A DNA stretch of 64,000 nt from Myxococcales bacterium (GTDB taxonomy: Bacteria > Myxococcota > Myxococcia > Myxococcales > Myxococcaceae), in assembly GCA_016191815.1 (NCBI GenBank), contig JACPVI010000010.1, positions 31,726 through 95,725 on the forward strand, in the 5' to 3' direction. A model generated the notes under the pieces. The model was not told the DNA's origin, searched no databases, and worked only from the letters and a program-made list of their open reading frames with translations. The stretch's first letter is position 1, and the number at the start of each line of letters is the position of its first letter. Below are positions 25,439 to 34,848 of the stretch, piece after piece. Made by a program: the position numbers and the translations under genes.

Positions 25439-27175
25439 CTAGAGATTCACCGAGAGGCGGAGCCTGCCGACCAGCACCGGGGGCATGGTGCCTCCCTTGG
25501 CGTCGGCGAAGGCATCACCTGGGAGGAAGAGCCCACCCTCGGCGGTGCCGGTGACGAGCAGCTCGCGCAGGGGCTTCCACCTCGCTTGGGCGCCGACGTC
25601 CAGCTCGGTGCCGAGGAAGCTCATGGGCGGGCCGCCGAGCGAGTTCCGCACTTCCCCGCCTGCGAGCTGGGTGTTGAAGGGGTCGACCAGCCGCGCGGTG
25701 GAGTAGGCGAGCAGCGGCCCTCCGTAGAGGTCGAGCCAGTCCGAGGCGGCGACGCGTGCGCGGGGAAAGACGTACCAGGCGCCGGTCACCGCGCCGCGGG
25801 TCGGCAAGAGATCGACCCCCTCGGGAGGCCGGCCCACCAGCATCGGATCGGCCGCGCGGGCGGAGGCCCTGGCGCTCTGCCAGCCCAAGACTTCCTCGAA
25901 AAGCACCAGCCCGACGTTGTAGTCGGGGTCGAACCGGAAGCCTTCGATCCGGTCGTCGAAGGGATTCTGGTCGCCCGAGGCGTAGCCTATGTCGAGGAAG
26001 CTCTGCACGCTCCGCACCGTCGCCGACAGCTCGAGCGCGGCGCCGAGCTGCCGCACCTTGTGCCGGGCCGCGTTGTCCCGCCGGGCCTGGGTGGTGGTGC
26101 CGTCGATGCTCACCACCTCGAAGCCGGCGCTGAACGACTTGCGTCGCTTGCCCCACTGCCACTTGCCCGCCACGTCGAGGACCAAGGCGTCCGTCTCTCT
26201 TCCGCCGTCGCTCGGTCCGGCGGGCCGCTGGCGGCGCACCACGGTGTAGACCCCGATGTTCCGCTCGGCGTCGACCGCAAAGCGCAAGGCCAGGATGCCT
26301 TGCAAGGCCCGGTCTCCCGCCCAGTAGTCCGCGGTGTCGTCGCGCACCACCATGTCCACGCCCACCGCCGGCTCGATCGCCCGGAAAGCCCCTCCCAACC
26401 CGAACAGCGGCCGGCCGCCCAAGAGCAGCCGGTAGGAGAGGTCTCCGAAGCGCGAATCGCCGAAGGCCCTGCCCGGCTCCGGATCCGCAGCGCCCGCGTT
26501 CGCCACCAGGCCCAGGCCCCAGTTGGTGGCCTGCTGCCCCGCGCGCAGCACCCAAGTCTTGGCGCGGTACTCCAGGAAGAGCTGCCGCAGCTCCGTGGCG
26601 CTCAGGCCGGGATAGGGAGTGCGGGCCGCGAAGCCGTCCTGGGGCACGCCGAGCGAGGTGCCGGAGGCGACGTCCAGCTCGGTGACGAGGCCCCAGCTCC
26701 CGTAGCGAAGCTCCGGCCGCGCCCTGATGCGCGAGGCGAGCGGGGTCGGGGACAGCTTGGTGCCGACGTCGTCCACCAGGAAGGGGGTCATCGCCGGCGC
26801 GGAGAGCCGGAAGGAAGCGGACACCTTCGCCTGGAGCGAGGAGTCCAGCTCGCCCTGGAGGTCGGCCGCCGGAGCGCTCGGTTCGGCCGCTTCCACGGAC
26901 GAGGGCGGTGCAGCCTCGTCGACCGAAGCGGGGGAAACCGAAGCCTTGCTAGGGGTTGCCGGAGCGGCGGCGGGAGACGACTCCGTGGTCGGCGAAGTGG
27001 ACGGCGACGGCGACGCGGCAGGCGAATCCGCCGGGGTGCGCGCCAGCTCCGCCGGGCCCGCCGGATCGGGGCCCGAGGCTACGGGCTCGGTCTGAGCCAT
27101 GGCGGGCAACGAGGCGACCAGGGCCAAGAGCGCGCGTCGAAGGACCGCGGGGGCCGTGGCGCGGGTGCTCTGCAT
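25439..27175 (-). CDS. Outer-membrane beta-barrel protein
   Basis: 578 aa from the ATG at 27175, which has the strong ribosome site GGAGGAAG; an upstream extension of the frame is non-coding in character. A signal peptide (RRALLALVASLPAMA) is followed by a ~90-residue Pro/Ala/Ser/Thr linker. The rest is barrel-like sequence of alternating strands rich in Tyr, Trp and Gly (for example YGSWGLVTELDV, QQATNWGLGLVANAG). It ends in the amphipathic RLRLSVNL. It resembles porin/alginate-export-type outer-membrane proteins without a clear family. It is first gene of a two-gene unit with the hydrolase lipoprotein and divergent from rpoZ across 214 bp. Confidence 0.78.
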   Translation of the reverse strand: MQSTRATAPAVLRRALLALVASLPAMAQTEPVASGPDPAGPAELARTPADSPAASPSPSTSPTTESSPAAAPATPSKASVSPASVDEAAPPSSVEAAEPSAPAADLQGELDSSLQAKVSASFRLSAPAMTPFLVDDVGTKLSPTPLASRIRARPELRYGSWGLVTELDVASGTSLGVPQDGFAARTPYPGLSATELRQLFLEYRAKTWVLRAGQQATNWGLGLVANAGAADPEPGRAFGDSRFGDLSYRLLLGGRPLFGLGGAFRAIEPAVGVDMVVRDDTADYWAGDRALQGILALRFAVDAERNIGVYTVVRRQRPAGPSDGGRETDALVLDVAGKWQWGKRRKSFSAGFEVVSIDGTTTQARRDNAARHKVRQLGAALELSATVRSVQSFLDIGYASGDQNPFDDRIEGFRFDPDYNVGLVLFEEVLGWQSARASARAADPMLVGRPPEGVDLLPTRGAVTGAWYVFPRARVAASDWLDLYGGPLLAYSTARLVDPFNTQLAGGEVRNSLGGPPMSFLGTELDVGAQARWKPLRELLVTGTAEGGLFLPGDAFADAKGGTMPPVLVGRLRLSVNL

Positions 27176-27304
27176 GGAGCTTCCTCCGTCAGGTGCGGCC
27201 AGAAAGGCCGCGGTGGGCTGGAAATGGGCCGGGGAAGCGTGCGGATAGCAGGTCTTCCCCCCACCGGAAAGCGAAAGCCGATGCCGCTGCGCGCCATCGC
27301 TCGC

Positions 27305-27333
27305 TTGACGCCAGCGGCTGCCCCTCGTAGGTT
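27305..27333 (+). promoter_or_regulatory. Putative sigma-70 promoter of rpoZ
   Basis: A -35 TTGACG (27305-27310) and a -10 TAGGTT (27328-27333) are separated by 17 bp, placing transcription start about 50 bp before the rpoZ ATG. This is the best promoter-like match in the divergent 214-bp region. The -10 is off consensus at two positions. Confidence 0.4.
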
Positions 27334-27389
27334 GCGCGGCTCCGGAATCCGAAGCCGCCCGTCCGGGCGCCCCAAAAGCAAGGAAGCAC

Positions 27390-27623
27390 ATGGCCCGCGT
27401 CACCGTCGAAGACTGCCTGCCTCAGGTCGACAACCGATTCGCGCTGGTGTTGCTCGCCGCCAAGCGCGCCCGGCAGTTGATGGCCGGGGCCCGGCCGATC
27501 GTGGAGGGCTCCAAGAACAAGCCTCCGGTGCTCTCGCTGCGCGAGATCGCCACCGGGAAGGTGAAGTTCGATCGCGAAGTGCGCGAGGCGCTTTCGGGCA
27601 AGTTCGACCCGCCCAAGCCGTAG
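27390..27623 (+). CDS. rpoZ: RNA polymerase omega subunit
   Basis: 77-aa omega subunit. [30 protein letters not shown] matches the conserved N-terminal Arg-Phe-x-Leu and AKRARQL helix that clamps the beta-prime C-terminus. [15 protein letters not shown] is the conserved central segment. The length is normal for short omegas. Omega aids beta-prime folding and RNA polymerase assembly. It is followed 35 bp later by the aminotransferase gene on the same strand. Confidence 0.96.
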   Translation: MARVTVEDCLPQVDNRFALVLLAAKRARQLMAGARPIVEGSKNKPPVLSLREIATGKVKFDREVREALSGKFDPPKP

Positions 27624-27657
27624 CCGCGGCCTGCGGGCGCATCACCCTGGAGGTCCC

Positions 27658-29007
27658 ATGGTCGAGGCCACCAGCCTCTCGGCGGAGGAGATCGTCCGCC
27701 TTTGCAAGAAGCACACGATCTTCGAGTGGTCCGCCCAGGAGTCGGTGACGCCGATCTCGATGGTGCGGGCGAAGGGCGTGTACTTCTGGGACGCGGCGGG
27801 CAAGCGCTACATCGACTTCAACAGCCAGCTGATGTGCGTGAACATCGGCCACGGCGATGAGCGGGTGATCCGCGCCATCAAGGAGCAGGCCGACCGGCTC
27901 CCCTACGCCAACCCGTACATGGCCACCGAGGCGCGGGCCCGGCTTGGAAAGAAGCTGGCGGAGATCTGTCCGGGCGACTTGAACAAGTGCTTCTTCACGC
28001 TCGGAGGCGCCGAGGCGAACGAGAATGCGATCAAGATCGCCCGGATGGTGACCGGGCGGCAGAAGATCGTGGTCCGCTACCGGAGCTACCACGGCGGCAC
28101 CGCTGGAGCGGCGACGCTCACCGGGGACCCGCGGAGGTTCGCGGCCGAGCCAGGCATCCCGGGGGTGGTGCGAGTGCTGGATCCGTACCGCTACCGGTGC
28201 GGCTTCTGCTCCGACAAGCCGGAGTGCACCCTGGCCTGCCTCCGCCACGTAGAGGAGGTGGTCGCCTACGAGGGCCCGGAAAACGTGGCAGCGATCCTCC
28301 TCGAGACGGTGACCGGCACCAACGGCATCCTGGTGCCGCCCGAAGGGTACCTGCAGGGCATCCGCGAGCTGTGCGACCGCCACGGCATCCTCTTGATCCT
28401 CGACGAGGTGATGGCCGGCTTCGGGCGGACCGGCAAGTGGTTCGCCTGCGAGCACTGGAACGTGGTGCCGGACATGATGACCATCGCCAAGGGCTTGACC
28501 AGCGCGTACCTGCCCCTGGGCGCGGTGATGATGAGGGAGAAGCTCGCCGCCCACTTCGACAAGAACGTCTTCTACGGAGGGCTCACCTACAACTCCCATC
28601 CGATGTCGCTGGCCGCCGCGCTGGCCACCGTCGCGGTCTACGAGGAGGACGGCCTGGTGGGGAACGCCGCTCGGATGGGCAAGGTGCTCTCCCGCGAGCT
28701 GGAGCGGCTGAAGCAGAAGCACCCCTCGGTGGGCGATGTGCGCAACATCGGCCTCTTCGGCATCGTCGAGCTGGTCAAGGACCAAAAGACCCGCGAGCCG
28801 CTGGCGCCCTACAACGCCAAGGGCGAGCAGATGGCGGTGATGAACAAGCTCAACGCCTTCTTCCGGGAGAACGGGCTGTACACGTTCGTGCGGTGGAACA
28901 ACTTTTTCGTCAACCCTCCCCTTTGCATCACCGAGCAGGAGCTGCAGGAAGGACTGGCCACCGTCGACCGCGCACTGGAGATCAGCGACGCCGCGGTCCG
29001 CGCGTAG
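27658..29007 (+). CDS. Class III (PLP) aminotransferase with a four-Cys cluster
   Basis: 449-aa fold-type I PLP enzyme. GGAEANENAIKIAR is the cofactor phosphate loop, ILDEVMAGFGRTGK carries the PLP-pyridine Asp, and the Schiff-base Lys is K278 in TIAKGLTSAYLPLGA. GGLTYNSHPMSLAAA is the second-subunit loop. The closest remembered style is the taurine:pyruvate / beta-alanine:pyruvate type omega-aminotransferases. A CGFCSDKPECTLAC segment just after the YHGG loop puts four cysteines within 14 residues, which could bind metal or form disulfides. RBS: GGAGG before ATG. The amino donor cannot be assigned. The context (rpoZ) does not help. Confidence 0.87.
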   Translation: MVEATSLSAEEIVRLCKKHTIFEWSAQESVTPISMVRAKGVYFWDAAGKRYIDFNSQLMCVNIGHGDERVIRAIKEQADRLPYANPYMATEARARLGKKLAEICPGDLNKCFFTLGGAEANENAIKIARMVTGRQKIVVRYRSYHGGTAGAATLTGDPRRFAAEPGIPGVVRVLDPYRYRCGFCSDKPECTLACLRHVEEVVAYEGPENVAAILLETVTGTNGILVPPEGYLQGIRELCDRHGILLILDEVMAGFGRTGKWFACEHWNVVPDMMTIAKGLTSAYLPLGAVMMREKLAAHFDKNVFYGGLTYNSHPMSLAAALATVAVYEEDGLVGNAARMGKVLSRELERLKQKHPSVGDVRNIGLFGIVELVKDQKTREPLAPYNAKGEQMAVMNKLNAFFRENGLYTFVRWNNFFVNPPLCITEQELQEGLATVDRALEISDAAVRA

Positions 29008-29060
29008 CACTGGATCTCTTGCGGCAGGCTAGCCCTTGGCGCGGCAGGGAGGCCGCGAAC

Positions 29061-30701
29061 CTACTTGCGTCGCTTGTTCTTGCGCTTGCCTCTCTTGGAG
29101 TCGCTGCCGTTCTTCTTCGCGAGCTTCCCCTGGCCCGCTTCGTCCGAGCCCGAGGCAACGGCCACCGGAGCCCCTGCATCCGCGGGCCCCTGCTCTGCCT
29201 GCAGCCCCGCGTCGGCAGTGGCCGGAGAGATGGCTCCGGCGGAAGCACCCGGAGCCTCGGGCGCAGCCGCCACCGTTCCCCCCGGCTCGGTGGAGCTTGC
29301 CACTTCGGCCACCGTCTCCCCGGCATCTCCGGCCATAGCGATTTCTTCGGGCCCGCCGGCCGCGATCGGCGACACGGAGGCCAGGCCCAGCCGGCCACGC
29401 GCCTGCGCGAGCTTCGCCCGCACCCAGTGGGGATTGAGCGTCCACGCGCCGGCACCGGCCACTGCTGCGAGCGTCAGCAGCGCCACGAAGGCCTTGAGCA
29501 CCGGGCGGCGTTTCCTTGGCGGGGCCTTGGTCGGACCGAAGGAATCGGCCTGGGCTTTTAGCCGAGGCGAAGCTCGCGCGACCTGGCCGGTGGGCACGTC
29601 TTCAATCAAGGCGCCAGCCGCTTCCGGCGGCTGCCGGTGCCGCGCGGTGCTCTCCTCCAGGTCGTCGAGCTCATCCGGGGACTGCAGCTGGCGGGTTGGC
29701 TCGTGGAGACCGCGCTCTCCCAGCGCCTCACCCTTGGGCGAGCCGGCCAGGATGGCCGAGAGGGGCATCACCGCGGTGGTGATGCGCTCCTCCGATGCCA
29801 CCACCACCGCTTTGAGCTGCTCGCGCCTGCCCGGGAACAACTTCACCACCGCCTGGGCGCATTGCTCGGCGCGGGCCATCAGCCCACCGGCCACCCGCTC
29901 CAGTTCCTTGGCCAGCTCGAGCGCGGTCCGGAAGCGGCTGTTTCGATCCACGTACAGCGCCCGCATCAGCACCGGGTCGACCTGGGCGGGCACCTCGGGG
30001 TGCTTCTCCGAGGGCGGCGGGAACTCGGCCTTGGTAGGCGAGACCGCGAGCACCTCCGCGTAGTGGAACCGCACTCCCGTCAGGCACGAGTGCGTCACCG
30101 CCCCGAGTGAGAACACGTCCGCCCTCGGGTCCGCTTCGCCGCCCGAGAGCAGCTCCGGCGCCGCGAAGCACCCGCGCTGCCGCTCGTGCTGGGGCCGCCG
30201 CCCCGAGGCGAAGTCGAGCAGCTTCACCGCTCCATCGAAGGTGATCAGGACGCTGCGGTCGGTGACCGCGCGGTGGACGAGGGGTCTCTGGCGGCCGAGC
30301 CCGTCGGTGAAGGTGTGCGCGTAGTGGAGCGCGTACGCCGCGTCTCGCACCGCCCGCAGCACCACTCCCGCCGGGATTCTCGCTCCGGCCGCCCTGCACG
30401 CCTCCACCAACTCCGCGAGCGTCGCCCCGGGGGTGAACTCGGTCACCACGTAGAGCTGCCCCTCGAGCACGTCCACCTCGTGGGTGGAGACGATGCAGGG
30501 GTGGTGGAGGCCGACCGCGATCTTCACCTCCGAGACCAGCCGCGCCCCGGCGAGCTCTCCGGAGACCAGCTCGTGCGGGACCGGCCTCAAGACCACCAGC
30601 TTGCGAAAGCCGCCGATGCCTTTCTGCACCGCGAGCAGGCTTCGCGAGGTGCCCCCGGGCACCAGCGGGCAGAGGACGTCGTATTTGGCCGACGAGCTCA
30701 C
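29061..30701 (-). CDS. Kinase-fold membrane protein lacking catalytic residues (pseudokinase)
   Basis: 546 aa from GTG 30701, placed just after the stop of the NUDIX remnant; the longer frame to 30944 has no kinase-like sequence. Residues ~7-270 follow the Hanks kinase layout (VPGG glycine loop, LVSEVKIAVGLHHPCIV with alphaC-Glu58, APELLSGGEADPRADVFSLGAV). Essential residues are changed: VAIK Lys is Arg39 (VVLRPV), HRD is HRA (143-145), the catalytic-loop Asn is absent, and DFG is DFA (163-165). A linker and one membrane helix (AFVALLTLAAVAGAGAW) lead to a Pro/Ala/Gly-rich tail ending in a Lys/Arg cluster. Active relatives are membrane Ser/Thr kinases common in myxobacteria; this one is probably a binding or scaffold protein. 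Confidence 0.82.
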   Translation of the reverse strand: MSSSAKYDVLCPLVPGGTSRSLLAVQKGIGGFRKLVVLRPVPHELVSGELAGARLVSEVKIAVGLHHPCIVSTHEVDVLEGQLYVVTEFTPGATLAELVEACRAAGARIPAGVVLRAVRDAAYALHYAHTFTDGLGRQRPLVHRAVTDRSVLITFDGAVKLLDFASGRRPQHERQRGCFAAPELLSGGEADPRADVFSLGAVTHSCLTGVRFHYAEVLAVSPTKAEFPPPSEKHPEVPAQVDPVLMRALYVDRNSRFRTALELAKELERVAGGLMARAEQCAQAVVKLFPGRREQLKAVVVASEERITTAVMPLSAILAGSPKGEALGERGLHEPTRQLQSPDELDDLEESTARHRQPPEAAGALIEDVPTGQVARASPRLKAQADSFGPTKAPPRKRRPVLKAFVALLTLAAVAGAGAWTLNPHWVRAKLAQARGRLGLASVSPIAAGGPEEIAMAGDAGETVAEVASSTEPGGTVAAAPEAPGASAGAISPATADAGLQAEQGPADAGAPVAVASGSDEAGQGKLAKKNGSDSKRGKRKNKRRK

Positions 30702-30714
30702 CGGCGTGCCGACT

Positions 30715-30870
30715 TTACTGCCCGCCGCCGCCGGCAGCGAGAAGGCCGACCGCCCTCCGCACCATCTGCCGCTCGCCCGGGTACGACAGCAGCTGCTCGG
30801 CCCGTTCCAACGGAATCCACATCGCCCGCTCCACCTCCGCCCGCATCCGGGGCTCGAGACATTGCGCCAC
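30715..30870 (-). pseudogene. C-terminal remnant of a NUDIX hydrolase
   Basis: In a frame different from the neighbouring kinase gene, 51 codons read EVERAMWIPLERAEQLL followed by YPGERQMVRRAV and stop with TAA at 30715. This matches the C-terminal segment that follows the NUDIX box in many ADP-ribose-pyrophosphatase-like enzymes. The NUDIX box itself (GX5EX7REUXEEXGU) is not found upstream; the frame continues open to about 30950 without it. The fragment is therefore truncated at its 5' end. It sits directly upstream of the pseudokinase start. Short homology makes the call moderate. Confidence 0.55.
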
Positions 30871-30940
30871 GCTAGCAGCGCGCCGCACCGGCGTGACACT
30901 TCGGGGTGAGCCCGTCGAAACCGCGTTCTGGGCAACTCTC

Positions 30941-31570
30941 TCAACCCGCCAGGTAGCGAAGCTTCGCCTCGGCTCCCAGCCGGTAGCTGTAGCGCAGCTC
31001 GGTGAGGAAGCGCTCCACCGAGCCCGCGGCGACCAGCCGGAGCAGCCTACGGCAGTACGCCCTCGCCAGCCGGTTCGCCTCGAGGTACCGCCAGCGCTCC
31101 GGCTCGGAGAGCCCCGGCCGAAAGGAAACCCGTTCGAAGAGCCGGGAGCTAAGCTCCAACCCCCACCGCAGGCCCTCGCTCCATCGCAGGAGCACGCAGG
31201 TGGCGAACTTGTCCACCTCCGCCTGCGCCTCCAGCTCGAGCAGCGACACCGTGCGCGAGTGCGCCGCGGCGTGCGTGAGATAGAGGACGTGCGAGACGCC
31301 CTCGGCCAACTCGCAGTAGCCGCCCAGCTCGACTTCGAGCACCGCCCCGGTCGGCGAGGACTCGTACACCGAGAGCCGAGCCAAGACCTCGCGGGGGATA
31401 TACAGGGCCAGCCCCAGCTCTCCGTTCTCCTCGGAAAGCAACAGCTCCTCGCCTGCCCTCCCGCCGCCGAGCCGCCGCGCCACCTCCTCGTCTACCAGGA
31501 AGTCCGAGACGCGCAGCTCGCACCTGATTCCATAGATGGCCTCGAGGTGCTGCTGGACCCGTCCGAGCAA
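30941..31570 (-). CDS. Conserved-looking protein of unknown function
   Basis: 209 aa from TTG 31570, which has AGAGAGG 5 nt upstream and begins 11 nt after the previous stop. The longer frame to 31822 overlaps the upstream gene and looks like shadow. The sequence is a soluble alpha/beta protein without signal peptide or membrane segment. It includes CELRVSDFLVDEEVARRL, GELGLALYIPREVLARL and SHVLYLTHAAAHSRTVSLLELEAQAEVDKF. I do not recognise it. It is probably co-transcribed with the gene at 31581-32177, divergently from groES-groEL. Confidence 0.7.
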   Translation of the reverse strand: MLGRVQQHLEAIYGIRCELRVSDFLVDEEVARRLGGGRAGEELLLSEENGELGLALYIPREVLARLSVYESSPTGAVLEVELGGYCELAEGVSHVLYLTHAAAHSRTVSLLELEAQAEVDKFATCVLLRWSEGLRWGLELSSRLFERVSFRPGLSEPERWRYLEANRLARAYCRRLLRLVAAGSVERFLTELRYSYRLGAEAKLRYLAG

Positions 31571-31580
31571 ATGGGCCTCT

Positions 31581-32177
31581 CTAGTTCGGTAGGTGACCTT
31601 TGCTCGGCAAGAGCCCAGCCTCCACCAGCACCCTCTCCAGCCTGCCGCTTCCCGAGCGCGTCCAGCTCTCGAACACCTGCATCGCTCCCAATGGGCCCGA
31701 GCTGACCATCCCACGGGCGGCGATCTCCTCGAGCACCTCCACCAGGGCGCGGAACTTCTCGTGCAGCTCTCGGTAGGCGCCGGCGAAGCCCGATGCGGGC
31801 GCCAGCGAGGCCACCTGCCCATAGGCGATCCCGCCCATCTCGATGTAGTAGTCCGTCCCCACCACGCTCTCCCTCAGCGCATCGGCGAAGAAGCCCGCCT
31901 TGTACAGCGAGACGTCCCCCAGCCTCCGCAGGGTGCGAATCTTCTGCTCCCGCTCCTGCGCCTGCGCGCGGTGGTAGAGGATGGCCAACGGCTCGTGGTC
32001 CTTCCGGCCACCTAGCTCCTCGGTGAACAGCTTCTCCGAGGCGGCGAACTCCGCCAGAAGATTCACCAGGTAACACTCGGTGATCTCGGCGACCGTCACC
32101 CGCTGACGGGTGATCGCCTCGTCGAGCAGCACCTTGAAGAATTCTTTCAGGCTGGAACCAATCACCAGGCTGCTCAT
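31581..32177 (-). CDS. Helical cytoplasmic protein of unknown function
   Basis: 198 aa, mostly helical (SLKEFFKVLLDEAITRQRV, AYRELHEKFRALVEVLEEIA), without signal or membrane segments. The ATG at 32177 has GGAGG 9 nt upstream. It lies divergently from groES, and the intervening ~400 bp carries three CIRCE-type operators. Two of these (32289-32359) are nearer this gene than groES, so heat-shock control of this gene is possible. The family is not recognised; the ALYHRAQAQEREQKIRTLRRLGDVSLYKAGFFADAL segment has a TPR-like feel. Confidence 0.75.
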   Translation of the reverse strand: MSSLVIGSSLKEFFKVLLDEAITRQRVTVAEITECYLVNLLAEFAASEKLFTEELGGRKDHEPLAILYHRAQAQEREQKIRTLRRLGDVSLYKAGFFADALRESVVGTDYYIEMGGIAYGQVASLAPASGFAGAYRELHEKFRALVEVLEEIAARGMVSSGPLGAMQVFESWTRSGSGRLERVLVEAGLLPSKGHLPN

Positions 32178-32231
32178 GACCGCATGCCTCCTGGCCCCAA
32201 AGTCATCCCCCAGGGCCTATCCACATCCTCG

Positions 32232-32260
32232 AAAATACCAATGGCCCGGTCCCTGCGCAA
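32232..32260 (-). promoter_or_regulatory. Possible promoter of the divergent two-gene unit
   Basis: Reading the minus strand, TTGCGC (32260-32255) and TATTTT (32237-32232) are separated by 17 bp, about 55 bp before the ATG at 32177. The -10 deviates from consensus. The nearest CIRCE-type site (32289-32315) would lie just upstream of this -35. Confidence 0.3.
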
Positions 32261-32288
32261 AAATTGCGCCGTGGTTTCCAGAGCTTAG

Positions 32289-32315
32289 CTGGCACTCTTG
32301 AAGCGGGACTGCCAG
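32289..32315. promoter_or_regulatory. CIRCE-type operator 1 (HrcA site, variant)
   Basis: CTGGCACTC, 9-nt spacer, GACTGCCAG: the 9-N9-9 architecture of the HrcA operator CIRCE (TTAGCACTC-N9-GAGTGCTAA) with one internal mismatch between arms. Its arms share the GGCACTC/GAGTGCC core with operator 2, which starts exactly 44 bp further on. Confidence 0.5.
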
Positions 32316-32332
32316 GCCTCGCCGAGCGGAGG

Positions 32333-32359
32333 CTGGCACTCGAAGTTGGCGAGTGCCAA
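32333..32359. promoter_or_regulatory. CIRCE-type operator 2 (HrcA site, variant)
   Basis: CTGGCACTC, 9-nt spacer, GAGTGCCAA. The arms pair at eight of nine positions. Both arms carry GG/CC in place of the AG/CT of canonical CIRCE. It is about 110 bp upstream of the groE -35 box, between the divergent genes. Confidence 0.6.
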
Positions 32360-32468
32360 TGACATCGGCGTCATGGGTTGGCGGACGCGGGGGGGGAGAG
32401 GCGCCAAGTTTGTAAATGCCTCGTTGTTTCAACGAGTTGGACAGGTAAGAAAATATCTTCCAACCGGC

Positions 32469-32496
32469 TTGACCGCCGAGGGCCGATGGTTAATAT
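32469..32496 (+). promoter_or_regulatory. Sigma-70 promoter of groES-groEL
   Basis: TTGACC (-35, 32469-32474) and TAATAT (-10, 32491-32496) are separated by 16 bp, the closest match to consensus I found in this GC-rich window. Transcription would start near 32503, directly before the CIRCE element at 32512-32538 and ~76 bp before the groES ATG. Confidence 0.7.
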
Positions 32497-32511
32497 CCGC
32501 GCGCCCGGCCG

Positions 32512-32538
32512 CTAGCACTCGGGCATCTCGAGTGCTAG
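32512..32538. promoter_or_regulatory. CIRCE operator 3 (perfect inverted repeat)
   Basis: CTAGCACTC, 9-nt spacer, GAGTGCTAG. The arms are perfectly complementary and match CIRCE at all but the outermost base. It starts ~9 bp after the predicted transcription start, the usual position for HrcA repression of groE operons. The hrcA gene is not in this window. Confidence 0.9.
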
Positions 32539-32578
32539 CGAGCCTGGAAGTCCAAACAAACCCTGAGGAGGAAAAGCG

Positions 32579-32869
32579 ATGAAGATTCGTCCGCTGCAGG
32601 ATCGGTTGATCGTCAAGCGGTTGGCCGAGGAGAACAAGACCAAGGGCGGGATCATCATTCCCGACACCGCGAAGGAGAAGCCGCTGGAGGGCAAGGTGGT
32701 GGCGGTGGGCAACGGCAAGATTCTCGAGGACGGCCGGGTTAGGCCGCTCGACATCAAGGCTGGCGACACCATTCTCTTCAGCAAGTACGCCGGCACCGAG
32801 GTCAAGATCGAGGGCGAGGACCACCTCATCCTCCGTGAAGAGGACGTGCTCGGCGTGATCGAGAAGTGA
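32579..32869 (+). CDS. groES: Co-chaperonin GroES
   Basis: 96-aa Hsp10 that caps the GroEL ring. [21 protein letters not shown] is the family's opening strand, and [15 protein letters not shown] is the mobile loop that contacts Gro[14 protein letters not shown] and [17 protein letters not shown] are also canonical. Strong ribosome site GAGGAGG. It is followed by groEL after 42 bp, with CIRCE/HrcA control upstream. Confidence 0.98.
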   Translation: MKIRPLQDRLIVKRLAEENKTKGGIIIPDTAKEKPLEGKVVAVGNGKILEDGRVRPLDIKAGDTILFSKYAGTEVKIEGEDHLILREEDVLGVIEK

Positions 32870-32899
32870 GCGCTCGCTGGTTCCAACAACCTTTTTTAG

Positions 32900-34543
<1,644 letters not shown>

Positions 34544-34569
34544 GCCGTTTCACTCTCTTGTAGGCAAAG

Positions 34570-34607
34570 GCGGCCTCCGGCCCAAGCGCCGGGGGCCGCT
34601 TCGTTTT
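34570..34607 (+). terminator. Rho-independent terminator after groEL
   Basis: GCGGCCTCCGGC and GCCGGGGGCCGC form a 12-bp stem with one mismatch around a short loop, followed by TTCGTTTT. It begins 27 bp after the groEL stop. A clear end for the groE transcript. Confidence 0.8.
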
Positions 34608-34848
34608 GGGGGTGTGAATCCGGGCCGTTGGAGAGTGGGCAAGCTGACGCGAAAGGACTTTCGGCACGTCGGGGGACCGGTACATAATGTGGCTTGGAGT
34701 GCCGGCCCGTTTGCCCGTCCTCCCGCCACAAGATCCGAGGAACGCGTGATGGCGCCCGGGGGCGTGAGCGAGGCGGGCGGGCTGAGCGAGCCGGCACTCG
34801 CTTCTTCGAGAGCTTTACAAGGTGCGGCCGGGCGGTAACGTCCTTGGG

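Noticed and set aside
32289..32359. Sigma-54 promoter reading of the TGGCAC motifs upstream of groES
   Set aside because: The GC of the -12 element is not at the required distance from GG in either copy. The 9-N9-9 inverted repeats fit CIRCE much better.
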